DNA of 64,000 bases, taken from positions 1 to 64,000 of the forward strand of contig NZ_BOMV01000091.1 in the NCBI RefSeq assembly GCF_016862375.1, written 5' to 3'. Source of the stretch: Paractinoplanes rishiriensis. GTDB lineage: Bacteria > Actinomycetota > Actinomycetes > Mycobacteriales > Micromonosporaceae. The notes beneath the pieces are model-generated. The model was given only the letters and a program-made list of their open reading frames with translations, did no database searches and had not been told where the DNA came from. The position numbers were made by a program, and so were the translations under genes. This document shows positions 1-8,365 of the stretch, piece after piece; the stretch's first letter is position 1; every line of letters begins with the position of its first letter.

Positions 1-2184
1 GGCGGCGGCCCGCCATTCCCCCGCGATCAGCAGCTCATAAGGCGTGCCCTCCGCGTTTCGCGGATCGCCGCCGCAACGCCACAACCAGAACGCCAGCTCG
101 CTGCGGAACCACCGGTGGCCGACCCGATCCGCGAGGGCCAGCCCGCGCCGGGCCTCCTCGGCCGCCAGCTCCACGTCGCCGTCCAGCCAGTGGATCTCGG
201 CCAGGGCGATGGCTGCCGGGCCGGCGAACTGGATCTCGCCGATCCGGTAACCCAGGTCTGCCGCCAGGCGGGCGTCTGCGTACGCGTCCTCCTCGCCGAG
301 GCGGGCGCGCAGCGTCGCGCGTACCGCCAAAGCCGGCACCTGGCCGGCGCCGGTCATCGGACCCGCCAGCGCCTGGCCCACGTCGGCGCGGGCCGCCGGC
401 CAGTCGCCGCGGATCAGCTCGACCCGGGCCCGGTGGCCGAGCAGGTGCCGCAGATAGCCGTCCAGGTCTCGGCTCACCAGGAACGGCACGGTCCGCTCCA
501 TGACGCTCTCGGCGAGGTCGAAGTCGTACTGGTCGGCGGCCACCGTGGCGAGGTTGACCAGGGCGCGGGCGGCGTGGTCGTCGAGGCCCGCGGCGGCCGC
601 CCGGTCGTGCAGCCGGCGCAGTTCCTCGGCGCCGGTCGGATCGCCCTGGTGCTGGCGGCTGGTGGCGATGTTGACCAGCGCGTGCAGCTCGGCGTTCAGG
701 TCGCCGATCCGGCGGGCCAGCTCGACCGCGCGGGTGCCCCAGCCGATCGCCGCCGGGTAGTCGATGGCGAGCATGAAAAGCTGGGAGAGATTGCTGTACG
801 CGGCGGCCAGCTCGGGGCCGGGCGGCGCGGTCTCCAGCACCTCGACGGCCCGGTGCCCGTGCCGCCACGCCTCGTCGGTGCGGCCGTGCCACCAGCTCAG
901 CCGGGACGCCCAGCGCAGGTCCTCGCCGATCCGCACCGGGTCGCCCAGTTCGGTGCGGAGCGTCAGCGCGGCCTCCCGGGCGGCCAGCACTTCGGCGCTG
1001 TCCAGGCCGCCGTGATAACCGGCCAGCGAGTACGCCGCCAGCAGTTCGGCCCGCTCCCCCGCCGGGCGGTCGGCGGCCAGCGGGACGGCCACCGCGTAGT
1101 GCGCCGCGGCCTGACGGTAGGCGCCCAGCGCGGCCGCGCGTTCGGCGGCCACCGGCGCCCAGTGCAGCACGGCCGCGGCGTCGCCCGCGTGGTGGGCGTG
1201 GTGCACGAGCCGGGCCGGGTCGACCCCCTCGTGGCCGGCGAGCGCGGCCAGGACTTCGGCGTGCAGGGCCACCCGGCGTACCGGCGAAAGGGACTCCTCC
1301 ACCGCCAGGCGCAGGAGTTCGTGCCGGAAGGCGACGCCGTCGCCGGCGGCGGCGAGCATGCCCGCCGCGAGACACTCGTCGACCGCGGCGAGGCGGTCGC
1401 CGAGCAGGTCGACCGGCGCCTGCGCGGGCACCACCGAGACCAGCCGGGCCAGCTCACGGGCCGGTTCGCTCAGCGTGGCCAGCCGGGACAGCACCAGATC
1501 CCGGACGGTCGGCGGCACCCCCTCGGCCGGCGCCGCCAGCACCTCACTGACCAGCAACGGGTTGCCGCCGGTCACCGCGTACACGTCCGGCGAGGACCGG
1601 CCCGCGCGCTGGGCCAGCTCGGCGACCGCCTGCCGGGACAGCGGTGGCAGGCTGACCCGGCGAGCCAGACCGCGCGGCAGCCCGGCCAGCACGGCGCGCA
1701 GCCGGTGATCGGGGCCGATCTCCTCGTCGCGGTAGGTGAGCAGCAGCAGGGCCCGGCACAGCGCGAGCCGGCGGCCGACGAAGGCGACCATGTCGAGCGT
1801 GGCCTCGTCGGCCCAGTGCAGATCCTCGAGGACGACCACCGGGCGGGCGGCCTGCGGCGGCCGGTCCAGCGCCTCGAGGAACAGGTCGAACACCTCACCG
1901 CGCGGGCCACCGGTCTGCCGGTCGCGCAGCACCTCGCGCAGCCGGCCGCCGAGACCGCGGGCGATGTCGTGCAGCGGGCCGAGCGCGCGGGGGGTGAGCA
2001 GCGGGTCGCAGGCACCCCACAGCACCTGGGCGCGGGGGCCGGCGGCGCGGGCGAACGCGGTGGCGAGGCTGGACTTGCCGGCGCCGGCCTCGCCGCTGAC
2101 CAGCGCGACCCGGCCGCCGGCGGCGCACTCGGCGAGCAGGCGGTCCAGGGTGGCGAGCTCGTCCGAGCGTTCCAGCAGGTCCAT
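1..2184 (-). CDS. LAL-family (large ATP-binding LuxR-type) transcriptional regulator, 3' end cut by the window edge
   Basis: The frame is open from the ATG at 2184 to base 1 (728 codons), so the C-terminus, where a LuxR-type helix-turn-helix would be expected, is outside the window. The N-terminus begins MDLLERSDELATLDRLL and is followed by a Walker A loop, GEAGAGKSS (about residues 32-40). A Walker B-like VVVLEDLHWADE (about 110-121) and an NPLL sensor motif follow. After the AAA/STAND module come alpha-helical TPR-like repeats rich in Ala and Leu. This is the layout of the MalT/LAL family, in which ATP and ligand binding gate DNA binding. No target is obvious; the nearest neighbour is the GH3 glycosidase gene on the same strand. 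Without the C-terminus it could instead be an adenylate-cyclase-linked STAND protein, but the LAL call is likely. Confidence 0.75.
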   Translation of the reverse strand, partial: MDLLERSDELATLDRLLAECAAGGRVALVSGEAGAGKSSLATAFARAAGPRAQVLWGACDPLLTPRALGPLHDIARGLGGRLREVLRDRQTGGPRGEVFDLFLEALDRPPQAARPVVVLEDLHWADEATLDMVAFVGRRLALCRALLLLTYRDEEIGPDHRLRAVLAGLPRGLARRVSLPPLSRQAVAELAQRAGRSSPDVYAVTGGNPLLVSEVLAAPAEGVPPTVRDLVLSRLATLSEPARELARLVSVVPAQAPVDLLGDRLAAVDECLAAGMLAAAGDGVAFRHELLRLAVEESLSPVRRVALHAEVLAALAGHEGVDPARLVHHAHHAGDAAAVLHWAPVAAERAAALGAYRQAAAHYAVAVPLAADRPAGERAELLAAYSLAGYHGGLDSAEVLAAREAALTLRTELGDPVRIGEDLRWASRLSWWHGRTDEAWRHGHRAVEVLETAPPGPELAAAYSNLSQLFMLAIDYPAAIGWGTRAVELARRIGDLNAELHALVNIATSRQHQGDPTGAEELRRLHDRAAAAGLDDHAARALVNLATVAADQYDFDLAESVMERTVPFLVSRDLDGYLRHLLGHRARVELIRGDWPAARADVGQALAGPMTGAGQVPALAVRATLRARLGEEDAYADARLAADLGYRIGEIQFAGPAAIALAEIHWLDGDVELAAEEARRGLALADRVGHRWFRSELAFWLWRCGGDPRNAEGTPYELLIAGEWRAAA

Positions 2185-2218
2185 CGCCCGTCAGGCTAGG
2201 CGGTGCGGCGCCGGTGGC

Positions 2219-3895
2219 CTAGCGGGATGTCGGCTGACCGTCGCCGTACTTGAAGAATCCCTCGACCGTGACCGGCAGCCGGCCCGGCGCGGTTGCCTCG
2301 CCGCGCAGCACCCGGGCCAGCGCGGTCACGGTGACCGGCTGATAGCCGTATGCCGCCAGGTAGGTGGTGGCTTGCGGGAAAGAGGCGATGTCGTACGGGG
2401 CGCCGACCGCCGCGACCACGATCGGCTTACCGGTGTCCAGCAGCGCCGCGACCAGGTTCTGCTGGGCGGTGTCGGACCAGGCGTTGAAGGTGGTGACGAC
2501 GGTGACGTCGGCGGCGCGGGCGGCGGTGACGGCCTGGGCGATCAGCTCCGGGGTGGGTGAGCCGGTGTAGAGGCGGGTGGCGCCGAGGGCGGCGGCCAGG
2601 TTGGTGGTGGTGCTGACGCCCCAGCCGGTGACCAGGACGTGCTGGCCGGGAATCAAGGGCAGGTCCCGGTCGCGGAGCAGGGTGATCGAGCGGGCCGCGG
2701 CGTCGGCCATCACCTGCTGGTGTGCGGGCGTACCGACGGTGGGCTGCTCCGGCGCGTACCTCTCGATGTTGGTCTTGGCCTTGAGGATGCGGCGGACGGA
2801 CTGGTCGAGGCGGCGCTCGCTGACGGTCCCGGCGGCGACGGCGTCGAGCAGGGTCTGGATGGCGTGCGGCACGTTGCGGGGCATCAGCAGTTGATCGACG
2901 CCGGCGTTGACCGCGTCCAGGACGACCTGGTCCTCGGGGTAATCGTCGAGGGCCGCGGCGTCGAGCGCGTCGGTGATCACCACGCCGTTGAAGCCGAGTT
3001 GTTCGCGGAGCAGGCCGGTGACGATCGGGCGGGACAGGCTGGCGGGCCTGTTCGACGGGTCGAGCGCGGGGGCGACGATGTGGGCGGCCATGATCGCTTC
3101 GGCGCCGGCCCGGATCGCCGTCTGGAACGGCGGAACGTGGGTCGCCAGGATCTGCTGCCGGGTCTCGTGGGTGATCGCCACGCCGTTGTCGGTGTTGACG
3201 GTCGTGTCGCCGAGGCCGGGGAAGTGTTTGGCTTGCGCCGCGATCCTCGCCGACTTGTACCCTTTTATAGCCTGACCGGCGAAATTGGAGACATGGCGGG
3301 TGCGGTCGCTGAAGGCTCGGACGCCGTCGGCCGCGTTCCTCGGGTTCGTGTTCACGTCGACGACCGGGGCGTGGACGGTGTTGATGCCCAGGGCCATCAG
3401 TTCGGTGCCGCTCACCCGTGCCGCGGCCTCGGCGGTCGCGGGGTCGAACGTCGCGCCGAGCGCCATGTTGCCCGGCGAGACGGCCAGCGGCGCGCCGATC
3501 CGGTTGACGACCCCGCCCTCCTGGTCGGTGCTGATCTGCAGCGGAATGCGGGATGCGGCCTGCAGACCGTTGGAGAGGGCGGCGATCTGGGCCGGGTTGG
3601 CGAGGTTGCGGCTCCAGGTGAAGTAGATGACGCCGCCGAGGTGGTATTTCGCGACGGCCTGCGCGCCGGTGCTCACGTCGGCGCCGTACATGGCCTGGTT
3701 GGCCGCGGCGTCCGCCGCGCCGGGCTGGATGGCGCTCTCGCCGTAGACGTACGAGACCACCATCTGCCCGACCTTCTCGGCCAGCGACATGGCCGCGACC
3801 TGGCGTCCGATCGGGTCCCCCGCTTCCGCCCGCGCACCCCAGCCGGTCATGGCCAATACGGTAACCGCGAAGAATCCCAGCGCCCGTCGCGTCAT
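2219..3895 (-). CDS. Secreted glycoside hydrolase family 3 protein (beta-N-acetylhexosaminidase-like)
   Basis: A 558-residue protein when started at the ATG at 3895, which gives a clean signal peptide (MTRRALGFFAVTVLAMTGWG, then an Ala-rich cleavage zone). That ATG overlaps the stop of the upstream flavoprotein gene (ATGA), so translational coupling is likely. GH3 hallmarks are STDQEGG, the substrate-binding KHFPGLGDT loop and the nucleophile region GVVITDALD, followed by a C-terminal alpha/beta sandwich domain. NagZ enzymes carry an Asp-Ser-His dyad after KHFPGHGDT; here the matching stretch reads VNTDN, so the usual general-acid His is not evident. Many actinobacterial secreted GH3 proteins share this. 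The expected role is cleavage of terminal beta-linked amino sugars in cell wall or chitin fragments; the substrate is inferred. Confidence 0.85.
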   Translation of the reverse strand: MTRRALGFFAVTVLAMTGWGARAEAGDPIGRQVAAMSLAEKVGQMVVSYVYGESAIQPGAADAAANQAMYGADVSTGAQAVAKYHLGGVIYFTWSRNLANPAQIAALSNGLQAASRIPLQISTDQEGGVVNRIGAPLAVSPGNMALGATFDPATAEAAARVSGTELMALGINTVHAPVVDVNTNPRNAADGVRAFSDRTRHVSNFAGQAIKGYKSARIAAQAKHFPGLGDTTVNTDNGVAITHETRQQILATHVPPFQTAIRAGAEAIMAAHIVAPALDPSNRPASLSRPIVTGLLREQLGFNGVVITDALDAAALDDYPEDQVVLDAVNAGVDQLLMPRNVPHAIQTLLDAVAAGTVSERRLDQSVRRILKAKTNIERYAPEQPTVGTPAHQQVMADAAARSITLLRDRDLPLIPGQHVLVTGWGVSTTTNLAAALGATRLYTGSPTPELIAQAVTAARAADVTVVTTFNAWSDTAQQNLVAALLDTGKPIVVAAVGAPYDIASFPQATTYLAAYGYQPVTVTALARVLRGEATAPGRLPVTVEGFFKYGDGQPTSR

Positions 3896-4455
3896 GACCT
3901 CATCGGAACGCGGGTGTCCACAGTTGTCAAACTTTCGGCGAGGTCCAGCGCCCGCCGCCACGGGAACCTGTTGGGGTCACCGTTCTGCCCCGGCGGCAGC
4001 GGTTCCCAGTTGTCCGAAGGACCAAAGAGCACGCGTACGCCCTCATCCCGGAGCGACGCGATCGCCCGCTGAAACGGATGCCGCGCAGCCAGCGCGGTGT
4101 TCACGGCCGGCACGATCACGGTCGGCACCCCACGCCCGATGGCCTCGGCCACCGAACTGAGCGGATAGGTGTCCGCAATCCCGAGCGCCAACTTGTTGAT
4201 CGTGTTGTAGGTGGCCGGCGCCACGATGAGCGCATCCGCGGGCGGCGACACCCGGCTCCCGTCCGGCGCAAACTTGTACACGGTCCGCACGGGTTTCCCA
4301 CTGGCCCGGGCAATCTCCGCCGAGTCGAGAAAATCCAGCGCACTCTGGGTAGCCGTAACATCCACCGACCACCCGCGCCCAACCGCTTCGTCAATGAGCC
4401 GCCCAACCCCCGCAGCGACCGCCCCGCCACAAACCACAATCCGCAAATCACCCAT
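3892..4455 (-). CDS. Flavoprotein of the HFCD (phosphopantothenoylcysteine decarboxylase-like) family
   Basis: 187 residues from the ATG at 4455, which places the Rossmann-like strand (MGDLRIVVCGGAVAAG) at the very N-terminus; upstream in-frame codons add a Cys/Gly-rich tail unlike the family. The stretch ADALIVAPATYNTINKLALG matches the conserved PA-T/S-x-NT-xx-K flavin/substrate loop of HFCD flavoproteins, followed by GIADT. It lacks the CoaB synthetase domain, so it is a stand-alone flavoprotein like those that decarboxylate peptidyl-Cys or phosphopantothenoyl-Cys. It is the first gene of a two-gene unit with the GH3 glycosidase (4-nt overlap). The reaction cannot be assigned from sequence alone. 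Confidence 0.75.
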   Translation of the reverse strand: MGDLRIVVCGGAVAAGVGRLIDEAVGRGWSVDVTATQSALDFLDSAEIARASGKPVRTVYKFAPDGSRVSPPADALIVAPATYNTINKLALGIADTYPLSSVAEAIGRGVPTVIVPAVNTALAARHPFQRAIASLRDEGVRVLFGPSDNWEPLPPGQNGDPNRFPWRRALDLAESLTTVDTRVPMRS

Positions 4456-4679
4456 ACTGCCGATTCTGGAGCACGATCCAATCCCGCACCCACCGACGCA
4501 ACTTTTTCCCACGCCGAACCATCACCCGCAGCGCCAAGATCTCTTTCCCGGCCGCCCCGCCGCCCCCAGTGACCTTGACGCCATCACCGAGGGCAGCGGA
4601 GCCAGGAGGGGCGTCCCGTCGATCGTCGGCGCGTTCGCTCAGCAGGAACGGGGCGTCGAGGCGAGAGTTCGGGGGCGGG

Positions 4680-5276
4680 TCAGCCGCGTCGTTGGGACTT
4701 TCGGCCGAGGAGTAGCCGGCGGAGCCGCTGGGCGGGAGCGATCGACCTCGGGCGGGGCACCGGCGGAACAGCCGGAGCAGCGGCCTGCGAAGCGCCCGGC
4801 GCGGCAGCCGGCGGGCCAGCCGACGCAGCGCCCGGCGGGACGGCCGTCGTGGCGGTCGGTGATGGGACGGGCTGTGTGTGGTCTGGCTCGGGTGGCCCGG
4901 CGTCCGGTGGGGTGGGCGGTGCAAGGATGCGCTGGGCGGAGGGCGGCGGTGTGTCAGGGGACGCCGGGGCGGCCGTACCGCCAAGGTTTTTGTCTCTTGG
5001 GGAATGGTAAGAGCGATAGGTCAGCCACAGCGCCACCACCGCAGCGACGGCCGCGGCGACGCTGGAGAGTTCGTCGGCCAGGGACGGGCCCAGGGCTGTC
5101 ACGAAGACGATCACGGTGAGGATCAGCAGGGCGGCCAGGGCGCCGGTTCGGAAGTGGCGGTGTACCGCGATGCTCAGGCGGCGGCGCAGCAGGGCGTTCA
5201 CCGCTGTCTCCACCAGGATTATTGCGGCCGTCACCAGGATGGACAACTGCCAGGCCTCGATGTCCCAGCCCGTCAT
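4680..5276 (-). CDS. Small membrane protein with Pro/Ala-rich cytoplasmic tail
   Basis: 198 residues from the ATG at 5276, which overlaps the stop of the upstream solute-binding protein (ATGA), so the two are co-translated. Three hydrophobic segments are visible: about residues 9-27 (LSILVTAAIILVETAVNAL), 42-62 (ALAALLILTVIVFVTALG) and 68-85 (SVAAAVAAVVALWLTY). The second half is Pro/Ala/Gly-rich and ends in a basic Arg/Lys cluster. I do not recognise a family. Its position as the last gene of a MarR / Tat-binding-protein / membrane-protein unit suggests it partners the exported binding protein at the membrane, but no permease signature is present. Confidence 0.65.
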   Translation of the reverse strand: MTGWDIEAWQLSILVTAAIILVETAVNALLRRRLSIAVHRHFRTGALAALLILTVIVFVTALGPSLADELSSVAAAVAAVVALWLTYRSYHSPRDKNLGGTAAPASPDTPPPSAQRILAPPTPPDAGPPEPDHTQPVPSPTATTAVPPGAASAGPPAAAPGASQAAAPAVPPVPRPRSIAPAQRLRRLLLGRKSQRRG

Positions 5277-6469
5277 CGCAGCGCCTCCTGGATGTCCTGG
5301 ATGAAGCGCTGGGTCAACTGCTCGTTGGCGTGCAGGTAGCGCCTCGTGTGGTCGGCGAAACGGCGGGAGAAATCGGCGTAGTCGGGGTGCATCGGGCGGG
5401 GGCGGGAGCCTTCCACGGCGTACCGGATCATGTTGAGGTGTGGCAGTGCGGCCTGGAGATCGGCGTCGATGTAGGCGTCGACGCCGGTGGGGGCGAAGCC
5501 GTAGGTGGCCAGCAGTTTTTGCGCGGGTGTGTCGGTGAGGAAGTGGATGACTCGTTCGGCCTCGGCCCGGTGTTCGCTGTCGGCGGCTATGGCCAGGCTC
5601 TGGCCGCCCAGGATGCCTACCGGCAGGCGGCCCAGGCGGATCTCGGCGGTGTGCGTCTCGGCGCGTTCGGCGCGGTCCACCGCGGGGAAGTCGACCGGCC
5701 AGTTGCGCATGTAGCGCAGGTTGTCGCGCTGGAACGCCCGGGTGGTGTCGTCCTCGCCGGCCGCGGTGACCAGCCGGCGGCGCTGCACCGCCTCGGCCAG
5801 CGGGGCCAGTGCGTTGCGCCACTGGCCCAGCCCGTACGAGAGCACCCCGTTCTCATCCAGGATCGCGTCGTCCTGGGCCAGCGCGTGTTCCAGCACGTTG
5901 CACACGAACGCCTCGTCGGTCTGGGTGCCGACCGTGTCGAGTTGCCCGGCCAGGCTGAGCGTGCCTGGACGCCGCAGTACCGACACCAGAGACGGCTCGG
6001 GTTCGGCCAGCCGCTTGTCGGTGACCCGGCGGTAGAGCATGCCGACGTCCGTGTTGAACGGGACCGCCCACAGCTTGTCGGTGCCCTCCTGCTGGCAGAG
6101 TCGCCGCACCGGGGCCAGCAGCGTGATGTCGTTGCCGGGGTCGAACGGCACGATCCGGCCGGCCGCCCGGAACTTCGGGATGTGGATGGCGTCCAGGTTG
6201 AAGATGTCCGCCCGGGTCTGGCTGAACAGCTGGAACTGGTCCTGGGTGGAGCTGTTGACCTCGCGCACCACGATCTGGGTGCGCGGGTTCAGCTTGTTCC
6301 ACATGGTGATCAGCAGGTCCCGGCCGCCGGTGTCGTCGTCGCCGGTGGCCAGGGTGAGGGTGATCGACTCCTGCCGGGTGAACAAATATCCCGCGGAGGT
6401 CGACAGCATCCCCGCGGTGAGCACGCCGGCCAGGAACGACCGTCGAGAATAGAGCTCCGCCACGGTCAC
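5273..6469 (-). CDS. Tat-exported family 1 extracellular solute-binding protein
   Basis: 398 residues, GTG start at 6469 immediately after the stop of the MarR gene. The N-terminus YSRRSFLAGVLTAGMLSTSA is a textbook twin-arginine signal (S-R-R-x-F-L). No lipobox Cys follows, so the protein is probably soluble or anchored by its uncleaved signal. The mature part has the layout of ABC family 1 (sugar/iron-type) binding proteins: TLATGDD strand, NKLNPRTQIVVREVN, FNLDAIHIPKF and WAVPFNTDVGMLYRR. No ABC ATPase or permease is adjacent, only a small membrane protein. It may therefore be an orphan binding protein or a sensor component. The ligand is unknown. Confidence 0.8.
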   Translation of the reverse strand: MTVAELYSRRSFLAGVLTAGMLSTSAGYLFTRQESITLTLATGDDDTGGRDLLITMWNKLNPRTQIVVREVNSSTQDQFQLFSQTRADIFNLDAIHIPKFRAAGRIVPFDPGNDITLLAPVRRLCQQEGTDKLWAVPFNTDVGMLYRRVTDKRLAEPEPSLVSVLRRPGTLSLAGQLDTVGTQTDEAFVCNVLEHALAQDDAILDENGVLSYGLGQWRNALAPLAEAVQRRRLVTAAGEDDTTRAFQRDNLRYMRNWPVDFPAVDRAERAETHTAEIRLGRLPVGILGGQSLAIAADSEHRAEAERVIHFLTDTPAQKLLATYGFAPTGVDAYIDADLQAALPHLNMIRYAVEGSRPRPMHPDYADFSRRFADHTRRYLHANEQLTQRFIQDIQEALR

Positions 6470-6913
6470 CTACAGTACTGTGACCGCCGCCCTTGAGTGA
6501 CCCCCGAGGCCGTCGATCAGGGCGGTGAGCAGTCCCTCGAGCCGGGCCGTGTCGTCCTCGTCGACCGGCAGGCCGGCCAGGCTGTCCTGCACCTCGCGGC
6601 CGACCCGCTGATAGAGCCGCAGGCCGCGGGGCGTGAGGTAGGCCCGGATGCGGCGCCGGTCCACGTCGTCGACGCGGCGGTACAGCAAATTGTCCTCGAC
6701 CAGGTGGTCGACCAGCCGGGTGAGGCTGGCCGGCGGCAGGAACGCCTGGTCGGCCAGCTCGGTCATGAAGTGCCCGCGGCCGTCGGCGAGCAGGGTCAGC
6801 ACCCGCCAGGTGTCGAGGCTGTGGCCCTCGGTCTCGAGGATGGCTGCGAGCCTGCGGGCCAGGAGGCGCTCAGCTCGGGTCAGCAACTGCATCAGGTCCG
6901 CGGATCGACGCAT
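6470..6913 (-). CDS. MarR family transcriptional regulator
   Basis: 147 residues, all winged-helix: LDTWRVLTLLADG, then FLPPASLTRLVDHLVEDNLL as recognition helix and RRVDDVDRRRIRAYLTPRG as the wing with its conserved DxRRxxxxLT motif. MarR proteins are dimeric, usually repressors released by small ligands. It heads an operon with the Tat binding protein (0-nt gap) and is divergent from the AmiC-like sensor, with only 42 bp between the two starts. The likely operator therefore overlaps both promoters, and I infer that it regulates both. Confidence 0.9.
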   Translation of the reverse strand: MRRSADLMQLLTRAERLLARRLAAILETEGHSLDTWRVLTLLADGRGHFMTELADQAFLPPASLTRLVDHLVEDNLLYRRVDDVDRRRIRAYLTPRGLRLYQRVGREVQDSLAGLPVDEDDTARLEGLLTALIDGLGGHSRAAVTVL

Positions 6914-6955
6914 AGCGCTCCCTAGATCCCCGTGGGTGCTGCCATGCTACCGGCC

Positions 6956-8035
6956 ATGACCCGCCCGGAGTTGCTCGATCTGAGCGCGGACGCGGTCCGG
7001 GTGGCGCTGGTGGTGCCGTTGAGCGGGCCGGCCGGCATCTTCGGGCCGAGTGCCGAGCTGTGCGCGCAGCTTGCCGGCGAGGAGGTCAACGCGGCCGGCG
7101 GCGTTCTCGGCAAGGAGCTGGTGCTGCTGCCGGTGGACGGTGGCGCGGCGCCGCAGCGGGTGGCGTCCGAGGTGGCGGCGCTGGTCTCGCTGGGCGCGGT
7201 GCAGGGGGTGACCGGCTGGCACATCTCGTCGGTACGCCAAGCCATCGCGCCGCGGATCGCCGACCGGGTGCCGTACGTCTACACCGCGCTCTACGAGGGC
7301 GGCGAGCGCACCGAGGGCGTGTTCCTCACCAGCGAGACCCCGGACCGCCAGCTGTTCCCGGCGATGCGGCTGCTGGCCGCCGAGCGCGGGCTGCGCCGCT
7401 GGTTCGTGGTCGGCAACGACTACGTCTGGCCGCGGCGCACCGCGCGGGCGGTCCGGCGCTACGCGACCGCGAACAACGTGCGGATCGCCGGCGAGACGTT
7501 CCTGCCACTCGGCACCCACGACTTCGGCCCGGTGCTGCGCCGGATCGCCGAATCCGACGCGGACGCCGTCCTCATGCTGCTGGTCGGCAACGACGCGGTG
7601 CGGTTCAACCGGTCCTTCGCCCGGGCCGGCCTGGACGCCCGCTGCGTGCGGCTCAGCACCCTGATGGACGAGAACATGCTGCTGGCCGGCGGCGCCGCGG
7701 CCGCACGTGACCTGTACAGCACGGCCGGTTTCTTCGCCGCCATGGTCACCCCGGAGAATCTGGACTTCCACGGCCGCTACGCCGCCCGGTTCGGCCCCGA
7801 GGCACCGCCGCTGGGCAGCCTCGGCGAGTCCTGTTACGAGGGTGTGCTGCTGCTGGCCGCGCTGATCGAGCGGGCCCGGACCCTGGACGTACGGGAGATC
7901 GGGGCGAGCGCCGAGTCGGTGTCCTATGAGGGCCCGCGCGGCCTGCTCCGCCTGCACGAGCGCCACGTGCGCCAGCGGATCTACCTGGCGCAGGCCCGCG
8001 GGGTGGAGTTCGACGTCGTGGCCCAGCTGCCTTGA
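6956..8035 (+). CDS. AmiC-like cytoplasmic periplasmic-binding-fold ligand sensor
   Basis: 359 residues from the ATG at 6956; an in-frame GTG at 6932 would add eight residues. No signal peptide or lipobox is present. The fold is type I periplasmic binding protein: VRVALVVPLSGPAGIFGPS, GVLGKELVLLPVDGG, GVTGWHISSVRQAIAP and VVGNDYVWPRR. It resembles UrtA/AmiC more than leucine-binding proteins and shares the NDY/SDYVxPR element with the UrtA encoded next door (8366-9622). Cytoplasmic AmiC proteins sense amides and control an antiterminator. No AmiR partner is seen here; the neighbours are a divergent MarR gene and the urea importer. A sensing role for urea or amides is inference. A strong terminator follows. 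Confidence 0.75.
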   Translation: MTRPELLDLSADAVRVALVVPLSGPAGIFGPSAELCAQLAGEEVNAAGGVLGKELVLLPVDGGAAPQRVASEVAALVSLGAVQGVTGWHISSVRQAIAPRIADRVPYVYTALYEGGERTEGVFLTSETPDRQLFPAMRLLAAERGLRRWFVVGNDYVWPRRTARAVRRYATANNVRIAGETFLPLGTHDFGPVLRRIAESDADAVLMLLVGNDAVRFNRSFARAGLDARCVRLSTLMDENMLLAGGAAAARDLYSTAGFFAAMVTPENLDFHGRYAARFGPEAPPLGSLGESCYEGVLLLAALIERARTLDVREIGASAESVSYEGPRGLLRLHERHVRQRIYLAQARGVEFDVVAQLP

Positions 8036-8101
8036 CAGACCGGCTCTCCTCCATCGAGGATACTTCCACGAGGAAGTAATCGCCGCCTTCCCGCAATTCG
8101 T

Positions 8102-8131
8102 GCCGACCCCTTTGAGGTCGGCTTTTTCGTT
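8102..8131 (+). terminator. Rho-independent terminator of the AmiC-like gene
   Basis: A perfect 7-bp stem, GCCGACC (8102-8108) with GGTCGGC (8116-8122), a 7-nt loop, and then TTTTTCGTTTT. It lies 66 bp past the stop at 8035 and separates this unit from urtA. Confidence 0.85.
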
Positions 8132-8159
8132 TTCCCGGACGGTCCATCGATTGTCGACG

Positions 8160-8197
8160 GAAACGATTAATTAAGCCTTCCGAAACAGACCGGAAAT
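8160..8197 (+). promoter_or_regulatory. Putative GlnR box upstream of urtA
   Basis: Pentamers occur at exact 11-bp spacing: GAAAC (8160-8164), TTAAG (8171-8175), GAAAC (8182-8186) and GAAAT (8193-8197), each separated by 6 nt. Actinobacterial GlnR boxes consist of a-sites (gTnAc) and b-sites (GAAAC) alternating with 6-nt spacers. TTAAG fits the a-site only at its T2 and A4 positions. Urea uptake under nitrogen control is a known GlnR role, which supports the reading. The site ends 168 bp before the urtA start. Confidence 0.5.
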
Positions 8198-8365
8198 CGG
8201 GTGCTCGGAGACTGTGCGTACCCCATCGACCGGCATTGTTGCCTGGTCGGCGGTGCGACCCGGGCGAGAACCGCCGAGGGGCGCCGTTTCGCTGCCATTT
8301 TCTATTCGTAGCGGTCAATACCGAATTCCCCCGAAGATGCTCCGGTAACGGAGCAAGGAGGTTTC

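Larger units (their letters stand above)
8036..8365. other. 330-bp intergenic region upstream of urtA
   Basis: No gene is supported. The region holds a short hairpin (ACTTCC-ACGA-GGAAGT near 8064), the terminator at 8102-8131, and an AT-richer stretch at 8150-8200 with GlnR-box-like periodicity. About 170 bp of unremarkable leader precede urtA. Confidence 0.6.

Noticed and set aside
35..1375. Long Arg/Gly/Pro-rich minus-strand frame opposite in phase to the LAL regulator
   Set aside because: It is a +1/+2 shadow: its composition is compositional noise, while the real frame carries Walker motifs and runs to the window edge.
115..2199. 694-codon plus-strand frame antisense to the LAL regulator
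   Set aside because: Gln/Gly/Arg/His-rich with no domains; typical antisense shadow of a high-GC gene.
8064..8079. ACTTCC-ACGA-GGAAGT hairpin as the terminator of the AmiC-like gene
   Set aside because: Short stem without a T tract; the hairpin at 8102 with TTTTT is a far better terminator.
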